Shown in pieces: positions 16,222 through 26,347 of a stretch of DNA of 64,000 nucleotides (position 1 is the first letter of the stretch; each line of letters begins with the position of its first letter). This stretch comes from Pseudooceanicola onchidii (GTDB lineage: Bacteria > Pseudomonadota > Alphaproteobacteria > Rhodobacterales > Rhodobacteraceae), in contig NZ_SPUW01000003.1 in assembly GCF_004959925.1 (NCBI RefSeq), positions 186,001 through 250,000 of the forward strand. Reading direction: 5' to 3'. Under the pieces are notes generated by a model. That model did not search any database, was not told the DNA's origin, and worked only from the letters and a program-made list of their open reading frames with translations. Position numbers and translations under genes: made by a program.

Positions 16222-17931
16222 TCAGGGGCTGGTCGGAGTATCGGCAAATTGTCCGGCCGACAGGACGATCAGACGTCCCGCGGGAACCTCGATCGGGGCC
16301 ACGGCACGCACCATGTAGCGCGGGGCAGCGCCGTCAGGATCAAGCACGTTAACCGTTGCGCCGTCGGTTTCGTCCAGCAACGTTGCGCGCCCGTCCGCGG
16401 CAATGCGATAGACGCGGTAGGTGGCGCCGGGCTGGGGGCTGGGCGTCCACGAAATCCGCGTGCCGCCGTCGGTGCGGGCGACCGTCACCCCTGTGACCGG
16501 CTGGATGGGATAGGCGGTCAGGGTCGGGTCGCCCAGCAGGTTGCCCCAGATCGGGTGCACGAAGGGGTAGGACCCTGTCGGCAGATAGTCGGTGCTGGCC
16601 AGCACGCGTGGCTCGGAGGGGCCGTTGTTGATGGTCCGCACCTGCGCGGCACCGATGGTTTCGCCCATGGCCATCCCGTGCAACCGCCACGCCGGGCGGG
16701 CGCCCCAGGCGACGGCCAGGGCTTGGTTCGGCGGGGTCATCAGCCCGTTCATCGGATTGCGATAACGGCCGATCTTCTGCTTGTGGCTGCCGAAGTTGAT
16801 GGCAAAGACCGGCCCGGCCTGGAACGCTTCGAAATAGTCATCGCCGCGCCAGGGGCCGAAATCGACGCCGAAGAGCCAGCGCCCCTCCTGTCCCTTGTCA
16901 GCATGGCCGCCTTCGGTGATCGCGGCGGGGCCGGTGATATTGGCGACGCCGCGTCGTTCGATGAACAGGTGGCCGACTGACCCCGCATAGGCGCGAAGTG
17001 GGACGTCCGTCTTGCCCTTACGCCAGTCGTGATTGCGCTGCAGGTAGGCGCCAAGCCAGCCGACCTCGGTCGCGCGATCGGGCGCGCCCATGTTCGAGAA
17101 ATCGATCCGGCCAATGGCGCCGTCGATCCTGCCATCGGGGATTTCGCCGGGGATCAGAAGGCCTTCGCCGGTCGAGGGCCAGCGACCATCGAGATCGACA
17201 TAGAACAGGTCGGTCGCATGGGGTTCATGGTCATGACCGTCCGGCGCGACCTTGCCGCTGAAGACAAGAGGCACGTTGCCCAGAAGGATCACCGAGAGAT
17301 CGCCGTCGGGGTGGGCGCGGCGGGCTTCGCGGATGTCGTTGCGGATTTCCAGCGCGTCGATCAGTCGGATGGCCGCAGGCGGGTTGCGGTCGGCGGTGGA
17401 GCTGACGCGCACCACGCGCCAGCCATCGCCGGTCAGATCATCGACAAAGCGGGCGATGTCGGCGGCGAGCGGCTCTTGCACGTCAGCTTCGACCACCAGC
17501 ACCGCCAACCCGCGATGATCGGGCTGGGCGACATCGCGTCCCCCGGTCCAGTAGCCCTGGTCGATCACGTCGCGGCCCATGCGCCTGACCCGGTATTCCC
17601 AGGCGGTGCCGGGGGTTGCGGCGCGGTCGAGATAGGCCTGCACCGGCCCGAGGTTGGGGGCAATGACCTGCCAGGTGGCGGTGCCTGAGGTGCCCAGCAC
17701 CCGGCGGCTGACCTCGACACTGCCGGCGAACTTCGGCTCGGCCTCCGTCCAGTGCAGCTTGATGCCGTCCGGGGTCAGGGTGCCGTCAACGGGCAGGGCA
17801 CCGGGCATGCCGGCGGTCACGGTCGGCTTTGCGGTCGCGACGGATGCCGACAGCATCAGCGCCAGCCCGCAAAGGACAAGCCCCCGCAGCACGGGGGCAA
17901 GCACGCCGAAGCGTTTGAACTGTCGTGTCAT
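16222..17931 (-). CDS. Secreted FN3-containing protein with C25-like core, function unknown
   Basis: A 569-aa exported protein with a signal peptide at 1-35. An FN3-like stretch runs about 45-130 (IKLHWTEAEPKFAGSVEVSR). A central domain (135-440) is reminiscent of gingipain/C25 caspase-like folds, through LSVILLGNVPLVFSG, ATDLFYVDLDGRWP and a following IGRIDF strand. A second FN3-like module follows (480-545, ISWTPSPQPGATYRVYRI). The mature chain has no cysteine, so it cannot be a working cysteine peptidase. It could be a surface-binding or carbohydrate-associated protein. Confidence 0.6.
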   Translation of the reverse strand: MTRQFKRFGVLAPVLRGLVLCGLALMLSASVATAKPTVTAGMPGALPVDGTLTPDGIKLHWTEAEPKFAGSVEVSRRVLGTSGTATWQVIAPNLGPVQAYLDRAATPGTAWEYRVRRMGRDVIDQGYWTGGRDVAQPDHRGLAVLVVEADVQEPLAADIARFVDDLTGDGWRVVRVSSTADRNPPAAIRLIDALEIRNDIREARRAHPDGDLSVILLGNVPLVFSGKVAPDGHDHEPHATDLFYVDLDGRWPSTGEGLLIPGEIPDGRIDGAIGRIDFSNMGAPDRATEVGWLGAYLQRNHDWRKGKTDVPLRAYAGSVGHLFIERRGVANITGPAAITEGGHADKGQEGRWLFGVDFGPWRGDDYFEAFQAGPVFAINFGSHKQKIGRYRNPMNGLMTPPNQALAVAWGARPAWRLHGMAMGETIGAAQVRTINNGPSEPRVLASTDYLPTGSYPFVHPIWGNLLGDPTLTAYPIQPVTGVTVARTDGGTRISWTPSPQPGATYRVYRIAADGRATLLDETDGATVNVLDPDGAAPRYMVRAVAPIEVPAGRLIVLSAGQFADTPTSP

Positions 17932-18046
17932 TTTTCCGCGCCCCCGTCGCCTGCATCGCGCGTGCAGCCTGCGTCATGGGGCGGGGAATGTCACGGGGGC
18001 AGGGCAGGCCTGCCGCCGTGGTTTGATTTCAGCCGACCCGGCGGGA

Positions 18047-19138
<1,092 letters not shown>

Positions 19139-19140
19139 TC

Positions 19141-19182
19141 AACGCGAAACATTATTGCGCGTTCTGTAGGTGCTGCTATAAC
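19141..19182 (+). promoter_or_regulatory. Promoter of the Lrp-type gene with overlapping inverted repeat
   Basis: TTGCGC (19155-19160), a 16-bp spacer and TATAAC (19177-19182) form a good sigma-70 promoter. An inverted repeat AACGCG/CGCGTT (19141-19146, 19158-19163) overlaps the -35 and could be an autoregulatory site. Confidence 0.5.
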
Positions 19183-19205
19183 AAACGCAAAATCAGGAGG
19201 CGAAT

Positions 19206-19706
19206 ATGGCGGGCACCCGTCTGGACGCGATTGATCGCAAGATTCTGGCTGAACTGCAGGCCGACGGGCGCATGACCAATGTCGAATTGGCAAAGCGTGT
19301 CGGCATCTCGGCTCCGCCGTGCCTGCGCCGCGTGCGCACGCTGGAAGAGGCCGGCTATATCAAGGGATATCACGCGCAGGTCGACAGTCGCGAGCTGGGC
19401 TTCGAGGTGCAGGTCTTTGCCATGGTCGGGCTGGTCAGCCAGGCCGAGGCGGATCTTTCGGCCTTCGAGGCCCGCTGCAAGGACTGGCCGCTGGTCCGCG
19501 AATGCCACATGCTGAACGGCGAGGTGGACTTTATCCTGAAGTGCGTGGCGCCCGACCTGTCGACCTTTCAAAGCTTTCTGACCGGCCAGCTGACCTCGGC
19601 CGAAAACGTGGCGAGCGTGAAGACCTCTCTCGTCATCCGTTGCGCCAAGGACGATCCCGGCGTTCCCTTTGATATTCTTGAAGAACGGCTAAGCCGGACG
19701 GCCTGA
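19206..19706 (+). CDS. Lrp/AsnC family transcriptional regulator
   Basis: A 166-aa feast/famine regulator. The N-terminal winged HTH is LDAIDRKILAELQADGRMTN, then ELAKRVGISAPPCLRRVRTLE (residues 6-55). The C-terminal RAM (amino-acid-sensing) domain spans about 70-150. A strong SD (AGGAGG) lies 5 nt upstream. The divergent neighbour is trxB, a likely target. The effector amino acid cannot be told from sequence. Confidence 0.93.
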   Translation: MAGTRLDAIDRKILAELQADGRMTNVELAKRVGISAPPCLRRVRTLEEAGYIKGYHAQVDSRELGFEVQVFAMVGLVSQAEADLSAFEARCKDWPLVRECHMLNGEVDFILKCVAPDLSTFQSFLTGQLTSAENVASVKTSLVIRCAKDDPGVPFDILEERLSRTA

Positions 19707-19728
19707 GCCGATCCCTGTGGCCGTCGGG

Positions 19729-19764
19729 AAAAGGCGCCTGTCCCTTGCGGGGCGGGCGCCTTTT
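19729..19764 (+). terminator. Terminator after the Lrp-type gene
   Basis: AAAAGGCGCC ... GGCGCCTTTT, a 10-bp stem with A- and T-runs and a 16-nt loop. It lies between convergent genes and is probably bidirectional. Confidence 0.85.
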
Positions 19765-19781
19765 CGTTGGTGCAAGATGGC

Positions 19782-20522
19782 TCAGGCGGCGGCGTCTTCG
19801 ATCGACCGAAGCGTGACGCGCGGATGGGCGAGGGGGCCGAAATCCGTGGCCCGGCGGATGTGCGGGAACATCGAGATGAACAGGTCGCGCGTGTTCACGC
19901 CCATCTGGTCCAGCACCGTCATGCCGGGATGGAAGGTTTCCAGATCCAGCCCGCCGACCCGGATCGTCGCGTGCCGCTTCAGCGCGATGTGGTAGGTCTC
20001 AACAGCCATGCGCGGCGCGATGGCGATCACGCTGTCCCCGTCCACGAAATCGCGCAGAGGGGTGAAGACCGGCTTGGCCTCGGCGGCGCTGCGCAGACCG
20101 GCGGGGCGGTGCAACAGGCGGGCCCCGGGGCCGCAAAGCAGGTCCATCGGCGGGGCGCCGGCGGCAAATCGGTCGGCGGTGACACGGGTCAGGAACCGCG
20201 CGCCGTTCGGGTCCGGGTTATGGGCCATCGACCCGATCCAGAGCACTGGCTGCGGCCCGTGTTCTGCCGTGATGACCTGCATCCCCGGACGCAGGTCTTC
20301 GATCGCGACTTCGCCTTCGGTGGTGGCGATCAGGGATCCGTGGGCCAAGGCGTTGAAGGCGCATTGGAATTCCGGCGTGTTGGGCGCGCGGACGTCGTCA
20401 TAGCAGACGTGCCCCTCGGGCGAGAGGTAGCTTGTCAGATAGCGCCGCATCGTCGGCAGCGACTGGCTGGAAGGGGAAAAGGACGAATAATCGCCCCGGG
20501 CGGGCGAGAAAGGACCGGACAT
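19782..20522 (-). CDS. Hint (hedgehog/intein)-domain protein lacking the catalytic Cys
   Basis: A 246-aa member of the Hint_2 group abundant in Rhodobacteraceae. The core is ALAHGSLIATTEGEVAIEDL, then RPGMQVITAEHGPQPVLWIGS (about residues 58-98). In active Hint domains this block opens with Cys four residues before the Gly (ACFxxGTxIxT); here the position is Ala58. The nearest cysteine is C54. Autoprocessing is therefore unlikely by the usual route. No large extracellular N-terminal partner is fused to it. The family's role is unclear. Confidence 0.78.
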   Translation of the reverse strand: MSGPFSPARGDYSSFSPSSQSLPTMRRYLTSYLSPEGHVCYDDVRAPNTPEFQCAFNALAHGSLIATTEGEVAIEDLRPGMQVITAEHGPQPVLWIGSMAHNPDPNGARFLTRVTADRFAAGAPPMDLLCGPGARLLHRPAGLRSAAEAKPVFTPLRDFVDGDSVIAIAPRMAVETYHIALKRHATIRVGGLDLETFHPGMTVLDQMGVNTRDLFISMFPHIRRATDFGPLAHPRVTLRSIEDAAA

Positions 20523-20890
20523 CGTAACACCTCTTGCGGCGTCACATCTGCGTCGGCCCCCACCGACAACACGAGACGAGACTCTGTGGATCAGATGAGG
20601 AAAATCTGCCGTCTTGCCGGGTCACTTGTCAAAGATCGTCACCGATTGGCGCACAGGGGCGGGCAATGGCGGGGCCGGGCGGGCGATTGTTCGCGATGTC
20701 GGGGAAAATCCGGCCACATTTGCCGGTGTCCGGGTCCGAATCGATGGTTGATGTCACCAGTCAATTCGGGCCCGGTAAGAGGGAGGGAGAGGCTGCGCGA
20801 GCAGGTGCAACCTCTCCCCTTGCGGTGGCCACGGGGATGAAAGCCACCGCCAACGGCGCCACAGGCACGAAGGCGCCGTATTCTGTCTGG
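20523..20890. other. Intergenic region without a recognisable gene
   Basis: 368 bp between two minus-strand genes. The only structure I see is a stem GGGAGAGG (20785-20792)/CCTCTCCC (20811-20818) with no T-tract, which may close the 46-aa gene's transcript. A small GGCGCC/GGCGCC hairpin lies near 20855-20878. No convincing ORF. Confidence 0.5.
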
Positions 20891-21031
20891 TCAGGCCGCG
20901 CGTCGTTTTGCAGCCGCCCGCAGCCGTGCGGCCACGTCGGCGCGTTGACCGCGCTGGTAGGGAAGCTTGACCTCGGTGGTGCGGGCGGTCTGAACCACGG
21001 ATTTGATCCAGCGCTTCTGCTTGGCATTCAT
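20891..21031 (-). CDS. 46-aa basic conserved-looking small protein
   Basis: The ORF begins MNAKQKRWIKSVVQTAR and ends ARLRAAAKRRAA. It has a good SD (AAAGGACG, 7 nt before ATG) and strong third-position GC bias. Charge is strongly positive, suggesting nucleic-acid or ribosome binding. Similar short ORFs occur in related genomes as hypothetical proteins, from memory. No function is known. Confidence 0.65.
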   Translation of the reverse strand: MNAKQKRWIKSVVQTARTTEVKLPYQRGQRADVAARLRAAAKRRAA

Positions 21032-21220
21032 CGTTTCGTCCTTTCCGGTCTGCACATACCGCAACGTGTTGGTATGCTGACTATCCCCTGCCTTTGCGGC
21101 GGGGTCGCGGCGAATAAGGGCGATTTGAAGAAAGTTTAAGTGTCTTTTCTGGCGCTCAAATCGGCGCCGGTAACAGTTTTTACAATGTTTCCGGAAACAA
21201 TCGCGGCGAAAACCGGGCGC

Positions 21221-21976
21221 TCAGACGCGGATCACCGAAATAAGGCGGCCATAGTCGGCTTCGCCCGCATGTGTGGTGCGACGGAAGGAATAGAAGCGGT
21301 CCGGGTCCGAATAGGTGCAGTGGCGCGTCCATACGGCGTCGCCCACCCCGGCCTCGCGCAGCCGGTACAGCCCGTAAGACGGCAGATCGAAGTGCACGCG
21401 GTCACTGTCGCCTCCGGCAAAGAAGCGGGCGTTGTCCGGATCTTCCGCCAGGAACCGGTCCAGGAATTCGGGACCGACCTCGTAGGCGCGCTGGCTGATG
21501 GAGGGGCCGACCACCGCGCGGATGTTGGCCCGGGTGGCGCCCAGGGCCTCCATCCCTTCGATGGTGGCCTCAAGCACGCCATCCAGCGCCCCACGCCAGC
21601 CGGCATGCGCGGCGCCGACAACGCGCGCCTCGGCGTCCGCGAAAAGGACAGGCTGGCAATCGGCGGTCAGGATCGCAAGGGCCAGGCCGGGGGTCGCGGT
21701 GACGATGGCGTCAGCGGCCGGGCGATCGGCCAACGGGGCCGTCAGGGGCACGGCGGTTGCCGAATGGACCTGGTTCACCGTGATCAGGTGCGACTCCTCG
21801 ACCCCCATGGCCATGGCGACCCGGGCGCGGTTGATTTCGACGATCTCGGTCTGGTCCGACGACCCGGGGCCGCAGTTCAGCCCCGCGAAGATGCCCGAGG
21901 ACGCCCCCCCGCGCCGGGTGAAGAACCCATGGCGGAAAGGCTCCAGAAGGGGAGAGGTGATGATTTCCAGTGTCAT
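21221..21976 (-). CDS. pgeF: Purine nucleoside phosphorylase / laccase-domain protein (YfiH/PgeF)
   Basis: A 251-aa LACC1/YfiH-fold enzyme. Characteristic features are HGFFTRRGGASSGIFAGLNCG, the copper/zinc-type ligands VNQVHS, LTADCQPVLFAD (Cys) and AAHAGWRGALDGV (His). Family members phosphorolyse purine nucleosides and edit peptidoglycan precursors (PgeF). It lies 22 nt downstream of the MidA-type gene on the same strand, in an lgt-midA-pgeF operon. Confidence 0.93.
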   Translation of the reverse strand: MTLEIITSPLLEPFRHGFFTRRGGASSGIFAGLNCGPGSSDQTEIVEINRARVAMAMGVEESHLITVNQVHSATAVPLTAPLADRPAADAIVTATPGLALAILTADCQPVLFADAEARVVGAAHAGWRGALDGVLEATIEGMEALGATRANIRAVVGPSISQRAYEVGPEFLDRFLAEDPDNARFFAGGDSDRVHFDLPSYGLYRLREAGVGDAVWTRHCTYSDPDRFYSFRRTTHAGEADYGRLISVIRV

Positions 21977-21998
21977 TCAGCTGTGCGCCCGTCAGTCT

Positions 21999-23057
21999 TC
22001 ATGTTCCCGGCACCCGCGGCATGCCGGGTGGCGTGAGGGCTAGAATCTTGAAGAGCGTCCCCATTTCCTCGGGGTGGGTCAAGCGGCGATGTGCGGCGAC
22101 GTGCCGGTCAAGCGCATCTTCACTCAGTCGGGCAGCCAGCGCCTGGGCCCGGTCGGTGATGCCCAGGCGTTCCAGGAATTCGCCCTGCGTGGTCAGCGGC
22201 GCCGCCACGGCCGGAAGCGCCGCGCGGGCGAGCTTTTCAAAATCGACATGCGCGGTCAGGTCGGCCTGACCGGGGGTTTCCAGCGGATTGACATAGCCGT
22301 GGTTCTGCACGGCCTGAAACGTGTCGCCCAGGGACCGTGCGTCGCCATAGTCGATGATCAGCGCGGCGCCGCCGTGTGCTGCGATCCGCTGGCCGACGGT
22401 GGCCGCGATCGGCTGCGCGGCGGTGCAAAGTTCAACGATGTCGCCTTCGGTCGTGTCTGCCAGCCGGTGTTCCAGCGCGCGCACCGGAGTCGGCGCCGCG
22501 CGGGCAAACCCCAGACCGTCGTCGTATCGGGTCACGACGGTTTCGGCCCAGCCGTCGCCCGCCCGCTGGAACTGGCGGATCGGCAGGGCATCGAAAAATT
22601 CATTGGCCACGAACCAGAGCGGCCGCTTCGGCAGATCCTCGACCGTGGCGATCCAGGCGGGGTGGTGATCAGGCAGCGCATCGGCCTGCAGCGCGCGCAG
22701 GGTCGGCGCGGCTTCGATCAGCACCAGCCGCATGGCGTCGTGAAATCCGTGGATGCCACGGGTCACGCGCAGGATGTCTGCCATCATCGTGCCGCGCCCC
22801 GGACCGGCCTCGGCCAGGGTGAAGGGGGTGGGCGAGCCCTGGTCAAGCCAGCTTTGCGCCAGCGCCAGGCCGATCATCTCTCCGAACATCTGGGAAATTT
22901 CGGGCGCGGTGACGAAGTCGCCCTTCACACCGAACGGGGTTCGGGTCGTGTAATAGCCGTGCTCCGGGTCCAGCAGGCAGGTCTGCATGAAGTCGGCCAG
23001 GGTCATCGGCCCCGTGGTGGCGATCTGCGCCAGCAGTCTGTCTGCCAGCGGGGTCAT
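21999..23057 (-). CDS. MidA/NDUFAF7-type SAM-dependent methyltransferase
   Basis: A 352-aa DUF185 protein. The typical N-terminus is [18 protein letters not shown] then [15 protein letters not shown]. The SAM site is [16 protein letters not shown], with [15 protein letters not shown] further on. The mitochondrial homologue methylates an arginine of complex I subunit NDUFS2. The ATG overlaps the lgt stop by four bases (ATGA), so it is coupled to lgt. Confidence 0.92.
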   Translation of the reverse strand: MTPLADRLLAQIATTGPMTLADFMQTCLLDPEHGYYTTRTPFGVKGDFVTAPEISQMFGEMIGLALAQSWLDQGSPTPFTLAEAGPGRGTMMADILRVTRGIHGFHDAMRLVLIEAAPTLRALQADALPDHHPAWIATVEDLPKRPLWFVANEFFDALPIRQFQRAGDGWAETVVTRYDDGLGFARAAPTPVRALEHRLADTTEGDIVELCTAAQPIAATVGQRIAAHGGAALIIDYGDARSLGDTFQAVQNHGYVNPLETPGQADLTAHVDFEKLARAALPAVAAPLTTQGEFLERLGITDRAQALAARLSEDALDRHVAAHRRLTHPEEMGTLFKILALTPPGMPRVPGT

Positions 23058-23938
23058 CGCCAGCTCCGGCGCCCCGCCGCGATGAGGATTAGGCCGATCA
23101 GGATCATCGGCAGCGAAAGCACCTGTCCCATGGTGATCCCGAGCGTATCGGTCACACGCATAACGTGTCCATAGGGATTGTCGGCGGTGATGAACTGCGC
23201 ATCGGCCAGACGGAAGAATTCGACGATGAACCGCGCCACGCCGTAGCCCGCGAAGAAGAGCCCCGAGATCAGGCCGGGTTTCCTCAGCGCGCCCTTGGCA
23301 AAGGCCAGCCAGAGAAGAAGCAGCCCCAGCACCAGCCCCTCAAGCCCCGCCTCGTAAAGCTGGGACGGATGGCGGGCGCAGGGCAGGCCGTCGCAAAGCG
23401 CGGACTGACCGGGGAAGACCACCGCCCAGGGCGCCTCCGAGGGGCGGCCCCAAAGCTCGGCATTGATGAAATTGGCGATGCGGCCCAGCATGATGCCCGC
23501 GGGCGTGGCCAGCGCCAGCAAATCGGCGGTCGGCAGTTTGGGCACGGCGTTGCGATGGCACCAGACCCATGTCGCCGCGATCACGCCAAGGAACCCGCCG
23601 TGGAACGACATGCCGCCCTGCCAGATCATCGGGATCTCGAGAGGATTGGCGAGGTAATAGTCCGGCTGGTAGAACAGCACGAACCCCAGCCGTCCGCCCA
23701 GCACCACGCCCAGGATGATCCAGGTCAGCAGATCCTCTAGCTGGGATTGCTGCATGGGGGGCTGATCGTCCTGCCACAGCCGCACCCGCTTGAGCGCGGT
23801 GCGCGCCACCAGCCAGCCCAGAAGGATGCCGACGATATAGGCCAGTGCGTACCAACGCAGCGCGAACTCCATCCCGAAGAGGGACACAGAGAAGATCTCG
23901 GGCGAGATTTCGGGGAAGGGAAGGACAGCTGCAACCAT
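23054..23938 (-). CDS. lgt: Prolipoprotein diacylglyceryl transferase
   Basis: A 294-aa inner-membrane enzyme that transfers diacylglycerol to the lipobox Cys. About seven TM helices. The Lgt signature [19 protein letters not shown] is present, with the catalytic region [11 protein letters not shown] and [12 protein letters not shown]. The start at 23938 ([18 protein letters not shown]) is preferred; the longer reading to 24031 would add a non-conserved leader and overlap the ubiK promoter region. First gene of lgt-midA-pgeF. Confidence 0.95.
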   Translation of the reverse strand: MVAAVLPFPEISPEIFSVSLFGMEFALRWYALAYIVGILLGWLVARTALKRVRLWQDDQPPMQQSQLEDLLTWIILGVVLGGRLGFVLFYQPDYYLANPLEIPMIWQGGMSFHGGFLGVIAATWVWCHRNAVPKLPTADLLALATPAGIMLGRIANFINAELWGRPSEAPWAVVFPGQSALCDGLPCARHPSQLYEAGLEGLVLGLLLLWLAFAKGALRKPGLISGLFFAGYGVARFIVEFFRLADAQFITADNPYGHVMRVTDTLGITMGQVLSLPMILIGLILIAAGRRSWR

Positions 23939-24030
23939 GGCGTGACTTGGCCGCGCGGATGGGGGGAAGTCAACCTTGTGACTGACGTCCCGACGGCCCA
24001 TATAGGGGGAAACCCAGAAGGGAGATCGCA

Positions 24031-24270
24031 ATGCAGACCCGTTCCAAGTTCTTCGACGACATGTCGCAACTGATGACCAATGCCATGGGCGTCGCCCAGG
24101 GTGCCAAGGACGAAGCCGAGACCGCCTTCAAGGGCATGGTCGACCGCTGGCTCGCCGACCGCGATTTCGTCACGCGCGAGGAATTCGATGCCGTGCGCGC
24201 CATGGCCCAGAAGGCGCGCGAGGAAAACGAGGCGCTGAAGGCCCGGATCGAGGCGCTCGAAGCCAAGTAA
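24031..24270 (+). CDS. ubiK: Ubiquinone biosynthesis accessory factor UbiK (BMFP)
   Basis: A 79-aa protein with an amphipathic N-terminal helix and a C-terminal coiled coil ([17 protein letters not shown]). UbiK/BMFP trimers fuse membranes in vitro and support aerobic ubiquinone assembly. AGGGAG precedes the ATG. It is divergent from lgt. Confidence 0.9.
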   Translation: MQTRSKFFDDMSQLMTNAMGVAQGAKDEAETAFKGMVDRWLADRDFVTREEFDAVRAMAQKAREENEALKARIEALEAK

Positions 24271-24330
24271 GGCGGCACCCAAGTAAGGCGTTGGGCGGTC
24301 CGTCTGGGCTGCCTTCGGTTTTCGTATGTC

Positions 24331-24363
24331 AGCAAGCCCGTGCCGGTCCGGCGCGGGCTTGCT
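24331..24363 (+). terminator. Terminator after ubiK
   Basis: A perfect 10-bp stem AGCAAGCCCG/CGGGCTTGCT with a 13-nt loop. The T-tract is missing. Confidence 0.65.
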
Positions 24364-24591
24364 GCTGTCCGATGGTACGAATCGAAAAGACCCGCTATGG
24401 GCGCAATCCTTGGCGGGTCATTGTCATGCCCCTGTCACCTTTTCCGATACTTGCGGCTATTCTTGGGTTGTTCTTGGGCTAATCCACAACTACTTGCAGA
24501 TATCCCCAACAAAGTGCTTGCGTCATGGTGCCCCGCCCCTCACCATATTTCGTAGGGGTACCGGGAAGTCGCCCAGCCCCTAGAGCAGGCA

Positions 24592-24603
24592 CCTAGCGCT
24601 AGG
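24592..24603. promoter_or_regulatory. Perfect 12-bp palindrome upstream of the YbjN gene
   Basis: CCTAGCGCTAGG, 44 bp before the ATG. Together with the CCTAGA just upstream (24579-24584) it puts three CTAG tetranucleotides, normally rare, within 25 bp. Possible operator; regulator unknown. Confidence 0.35.
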
Positions 24604-24647
24604 GCGCATTCGCGGCCCTGACGCTACAACCAAAAAGAGGTGGCGCA

Positions 24648-25148
24648 ATGGCATTGAGCGAGCAGTTTCTGACCGAAGAGCTTCATCCGATCGACATCGT
24701 CGAACATCTGGCCGAACACCACGAATGGGATTTCGACCGGATCGGCGACGACCAGATCGCAATGGCTGTCGAAGGTCAGTGGCGCACCTATTCCGTGACC
24801 CTGGCATGGTCGCACTACGATCAGACCCTGCGTCTGGTCTGCACCTTCGAAATGGAACCGCCCGCAGACAAGCTGCCGGGATTGTACGAGCTTCTGAACC
24901 TCGTCAACGATCAGTGCTGGGCCGGGTCCTTCACCTACTGGACCGATCACAAGCTGTGCGTCTATCGGTACGGCCTGATCCTCGGGGGCGAACAGATCGC
25001 CAGCCCGGAACAGATCGACACGATGATCAACGCGGCGGTCGGGTCGGCCGAACGCTATTACCCGGCGATGCAGCTGCACCTGTGGGGCGGGCAGACCCCT
25101 GCCGACGCAATGCAGGTCGCCATTGCAGAGGCCTACGGGCGCGCCTAG
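24648..25148 (+). CDS. YbjN domain-containing protein
   Basis: A 166-aa YbjN/type III-chaperone-fold protein (family sensory domain, function unsettled). Recognisable stretches are HEWDFDRIGDDQIAMAVEGQ, YDQTLRLVCTFEM and LYELLNLVNDQCWAGSFTYW. AAAGAGG precedes the ATG. It is followed by proC 55 nt later, with SD GGAGGCAAGG. A palindromic element lies upstream. Confidence 0.88.
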   Translation: MALSEQFLTEELHPIDIVEHLAEHHEWDFDRIGDDQIAMAVEGQWRTYSVTLAWSHYDQTLRLVCTFEMEPPADKLPGLYELLNLVNDQCWAGSFTYWTDHKLCVYRYGLILGGEQIASPEQIDTMINAAVGSAERYYPAMQLHLWGGQTPADAMQVAIAEAYGRA

Positions 25149-25203
25149 TCTTGGCCTGAAACGGGGGCGGGACGTCAAGCGCCCCCGAGACAGGAGGCAA
25201 GGC

Positions 25204-26016
25204 ATGTTGGACACTGTGGCCCGTCAGGGCATGGTCCTGATGGGATGTGGAAAGATGGGGGGCGCGATGCTCTCCGGTTGGCTGAAGGGCGGATTGCCGC
25301 CCGCCAGTGTCTGGGTCAGCGACCCTTATCCCGCGGACTGGCTGACCGGTGCGGGGGTTCATATCAACGCCGAATTTCCCGATGCGCCTGCCGTGGCGCT
25401 GATCGCGGTCAAGCCGCAGATGATGGGCGATGCGCTGCCCGCGGTCGCGGCGCTTGGCGGTGGTCCGACGCTGGTGATTTCCGTCGCCGCCGGCACGCCG
25501 ATCGCCAAGTTCGAAGAGGTCTTCGGCCCCGGCACCCCGGTCATCCGCGCCATGCCCAACACTCCCGCCGCCATCGGGCGCGGGATCACGGCAATCATTG
25601 GCAACGACGCGGTGACCGAAGATCACATGGCCATGGCCGAAGACCTGCTGTCGGCGGTCGGTCAGGTCGTGCGGCTGGAAAACGAGGGCCAGATGGATGC
25701 GGTCACGGCCGTGTCGGGCTCTGGCCCCGCCTATGTGTTCCACCTGATCGAAACGCTGGCCCGCGCGGGCGAGGCCGAGGGGCTGCCGGCGGATCTCGCC
25801 ATGGCGCTGGCCAAGGCGACAGTCGGCGGGGCGGGTGATCTGGCGGAACAGGCCGACGAGGACCCGGGCCAGCTGCGCGTCAATGTCACCAGCCCAAATG
25901 GCACCACGCAGGCCGCTTTGGAGGTTCTGATGGATGAGACGGACGGCTTCCCCGCGCTGCTGAAACGCGCCGTGAAGGCGGCCGCGGACCGGTCGAAGGA
26001 GCTGAGCCGTGGCTGA
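25204..26016 (+). CDS. proC: Pyrroline-5-carboxylate reductase
   Basis: A 270-aa enzyme performing the last step of proline synthesis (P5C + NAD(P)H). The Rossmann motif is MGCGKMGGAML. The family signature AVSGSGPAYVFHLIETLA lies around residues 172-189, and VTSPNGTTQAALEVL at about 226-240. A strong SD precedes the ATG. It overlaps csaA by 8 nt (GTGGCTGA). Confidence 0.96.
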   Translation: MLDTVARQGMVLMGCGKMGGAMLSGWLKGGLPPASVWVSDPYPADWLTGAGVHINAEFPDAPAVALIAVKPQMMGDALPAVAALGGGPTLVISVAAGTPIAKFEEVFGPGTPVIRAMPNTPAAIGRGITAIIGNDAVTEDHMAMAEDLLSAVGQVVRLENEGQMDAVTAVSGSGPAYVFHLIETLARAGEAEGLPADLAMALAKATVGGAGDLAEQADEDPGQLRVNVTSPNGTTQAALEVLMDETDGFPALLKRAVKAAADRSKELSRG

Positions 26017-26347
26017 GATCACCTTTGACGATTTCCTCAAGGTCGATATCCGCGCGGGCAAGGTCGTCCGCGCCGAACCCTTTCCCGAAGCGCGCAAGCC
26101 CGCGATCAAGCTCTGGATCGATTTCGGACCCGAGATCGGGGAAAAGAAGACCTCGGCCCAGATCACCGATCATTATGATCCTGAAGGGCTGATCGGACGC
26201 ATGGTCATGGCCGTGGTGAACTTTCCGCCGCGCCAGATCGGCCCGTTCATGTCCGAAGTCCTGACGCTTGGCGTGTCGGATGACGCTGGCGGGATCGTCC
26301 TGATCGCACCGGATCAGGACGTGGCCCCGGGGGGGCGGATGCATTGA
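26009..26347 (+). CDS. csaA: CsaA-type tRNA-binding domain protein
   Basis: A 112-aa single OB-fold tRNA-binding protein (EMAPII/MetG C-terminal type), considered a secretion-related chaperone in Bacillus. Motifs are FLKVDIRAGKVVRAEPFPEA and VVNFPPRQIGPFMSEVL. It uses GTG as start, overlapping proC. Its stop overlaps the next gene's TTG start (TTGA). Confidence 0.9.
   Translation: MAEITFDDFLKVDIRAGKVVRAEPFPEARKPAIKLWIDFGPEIGEKKTSAQITDHYDPEGLIGRMVMAVVNFPPRQIGPFMSEVLTLGVSDDAGGIVLIAPDQDVAPGGRMH

Larger units (their letters stand above)
24271..24647. other. Intergenic region, 377 bp, no gene seen
   Basis: Contains the ubiK terminator (24331-24363), then an AT-richer stretch (24415-24560). A CTAG-rich segment with a perfect 12-bp palindrome follows at 24592-24603. 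No credible ORF. Confidence 0.6.
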
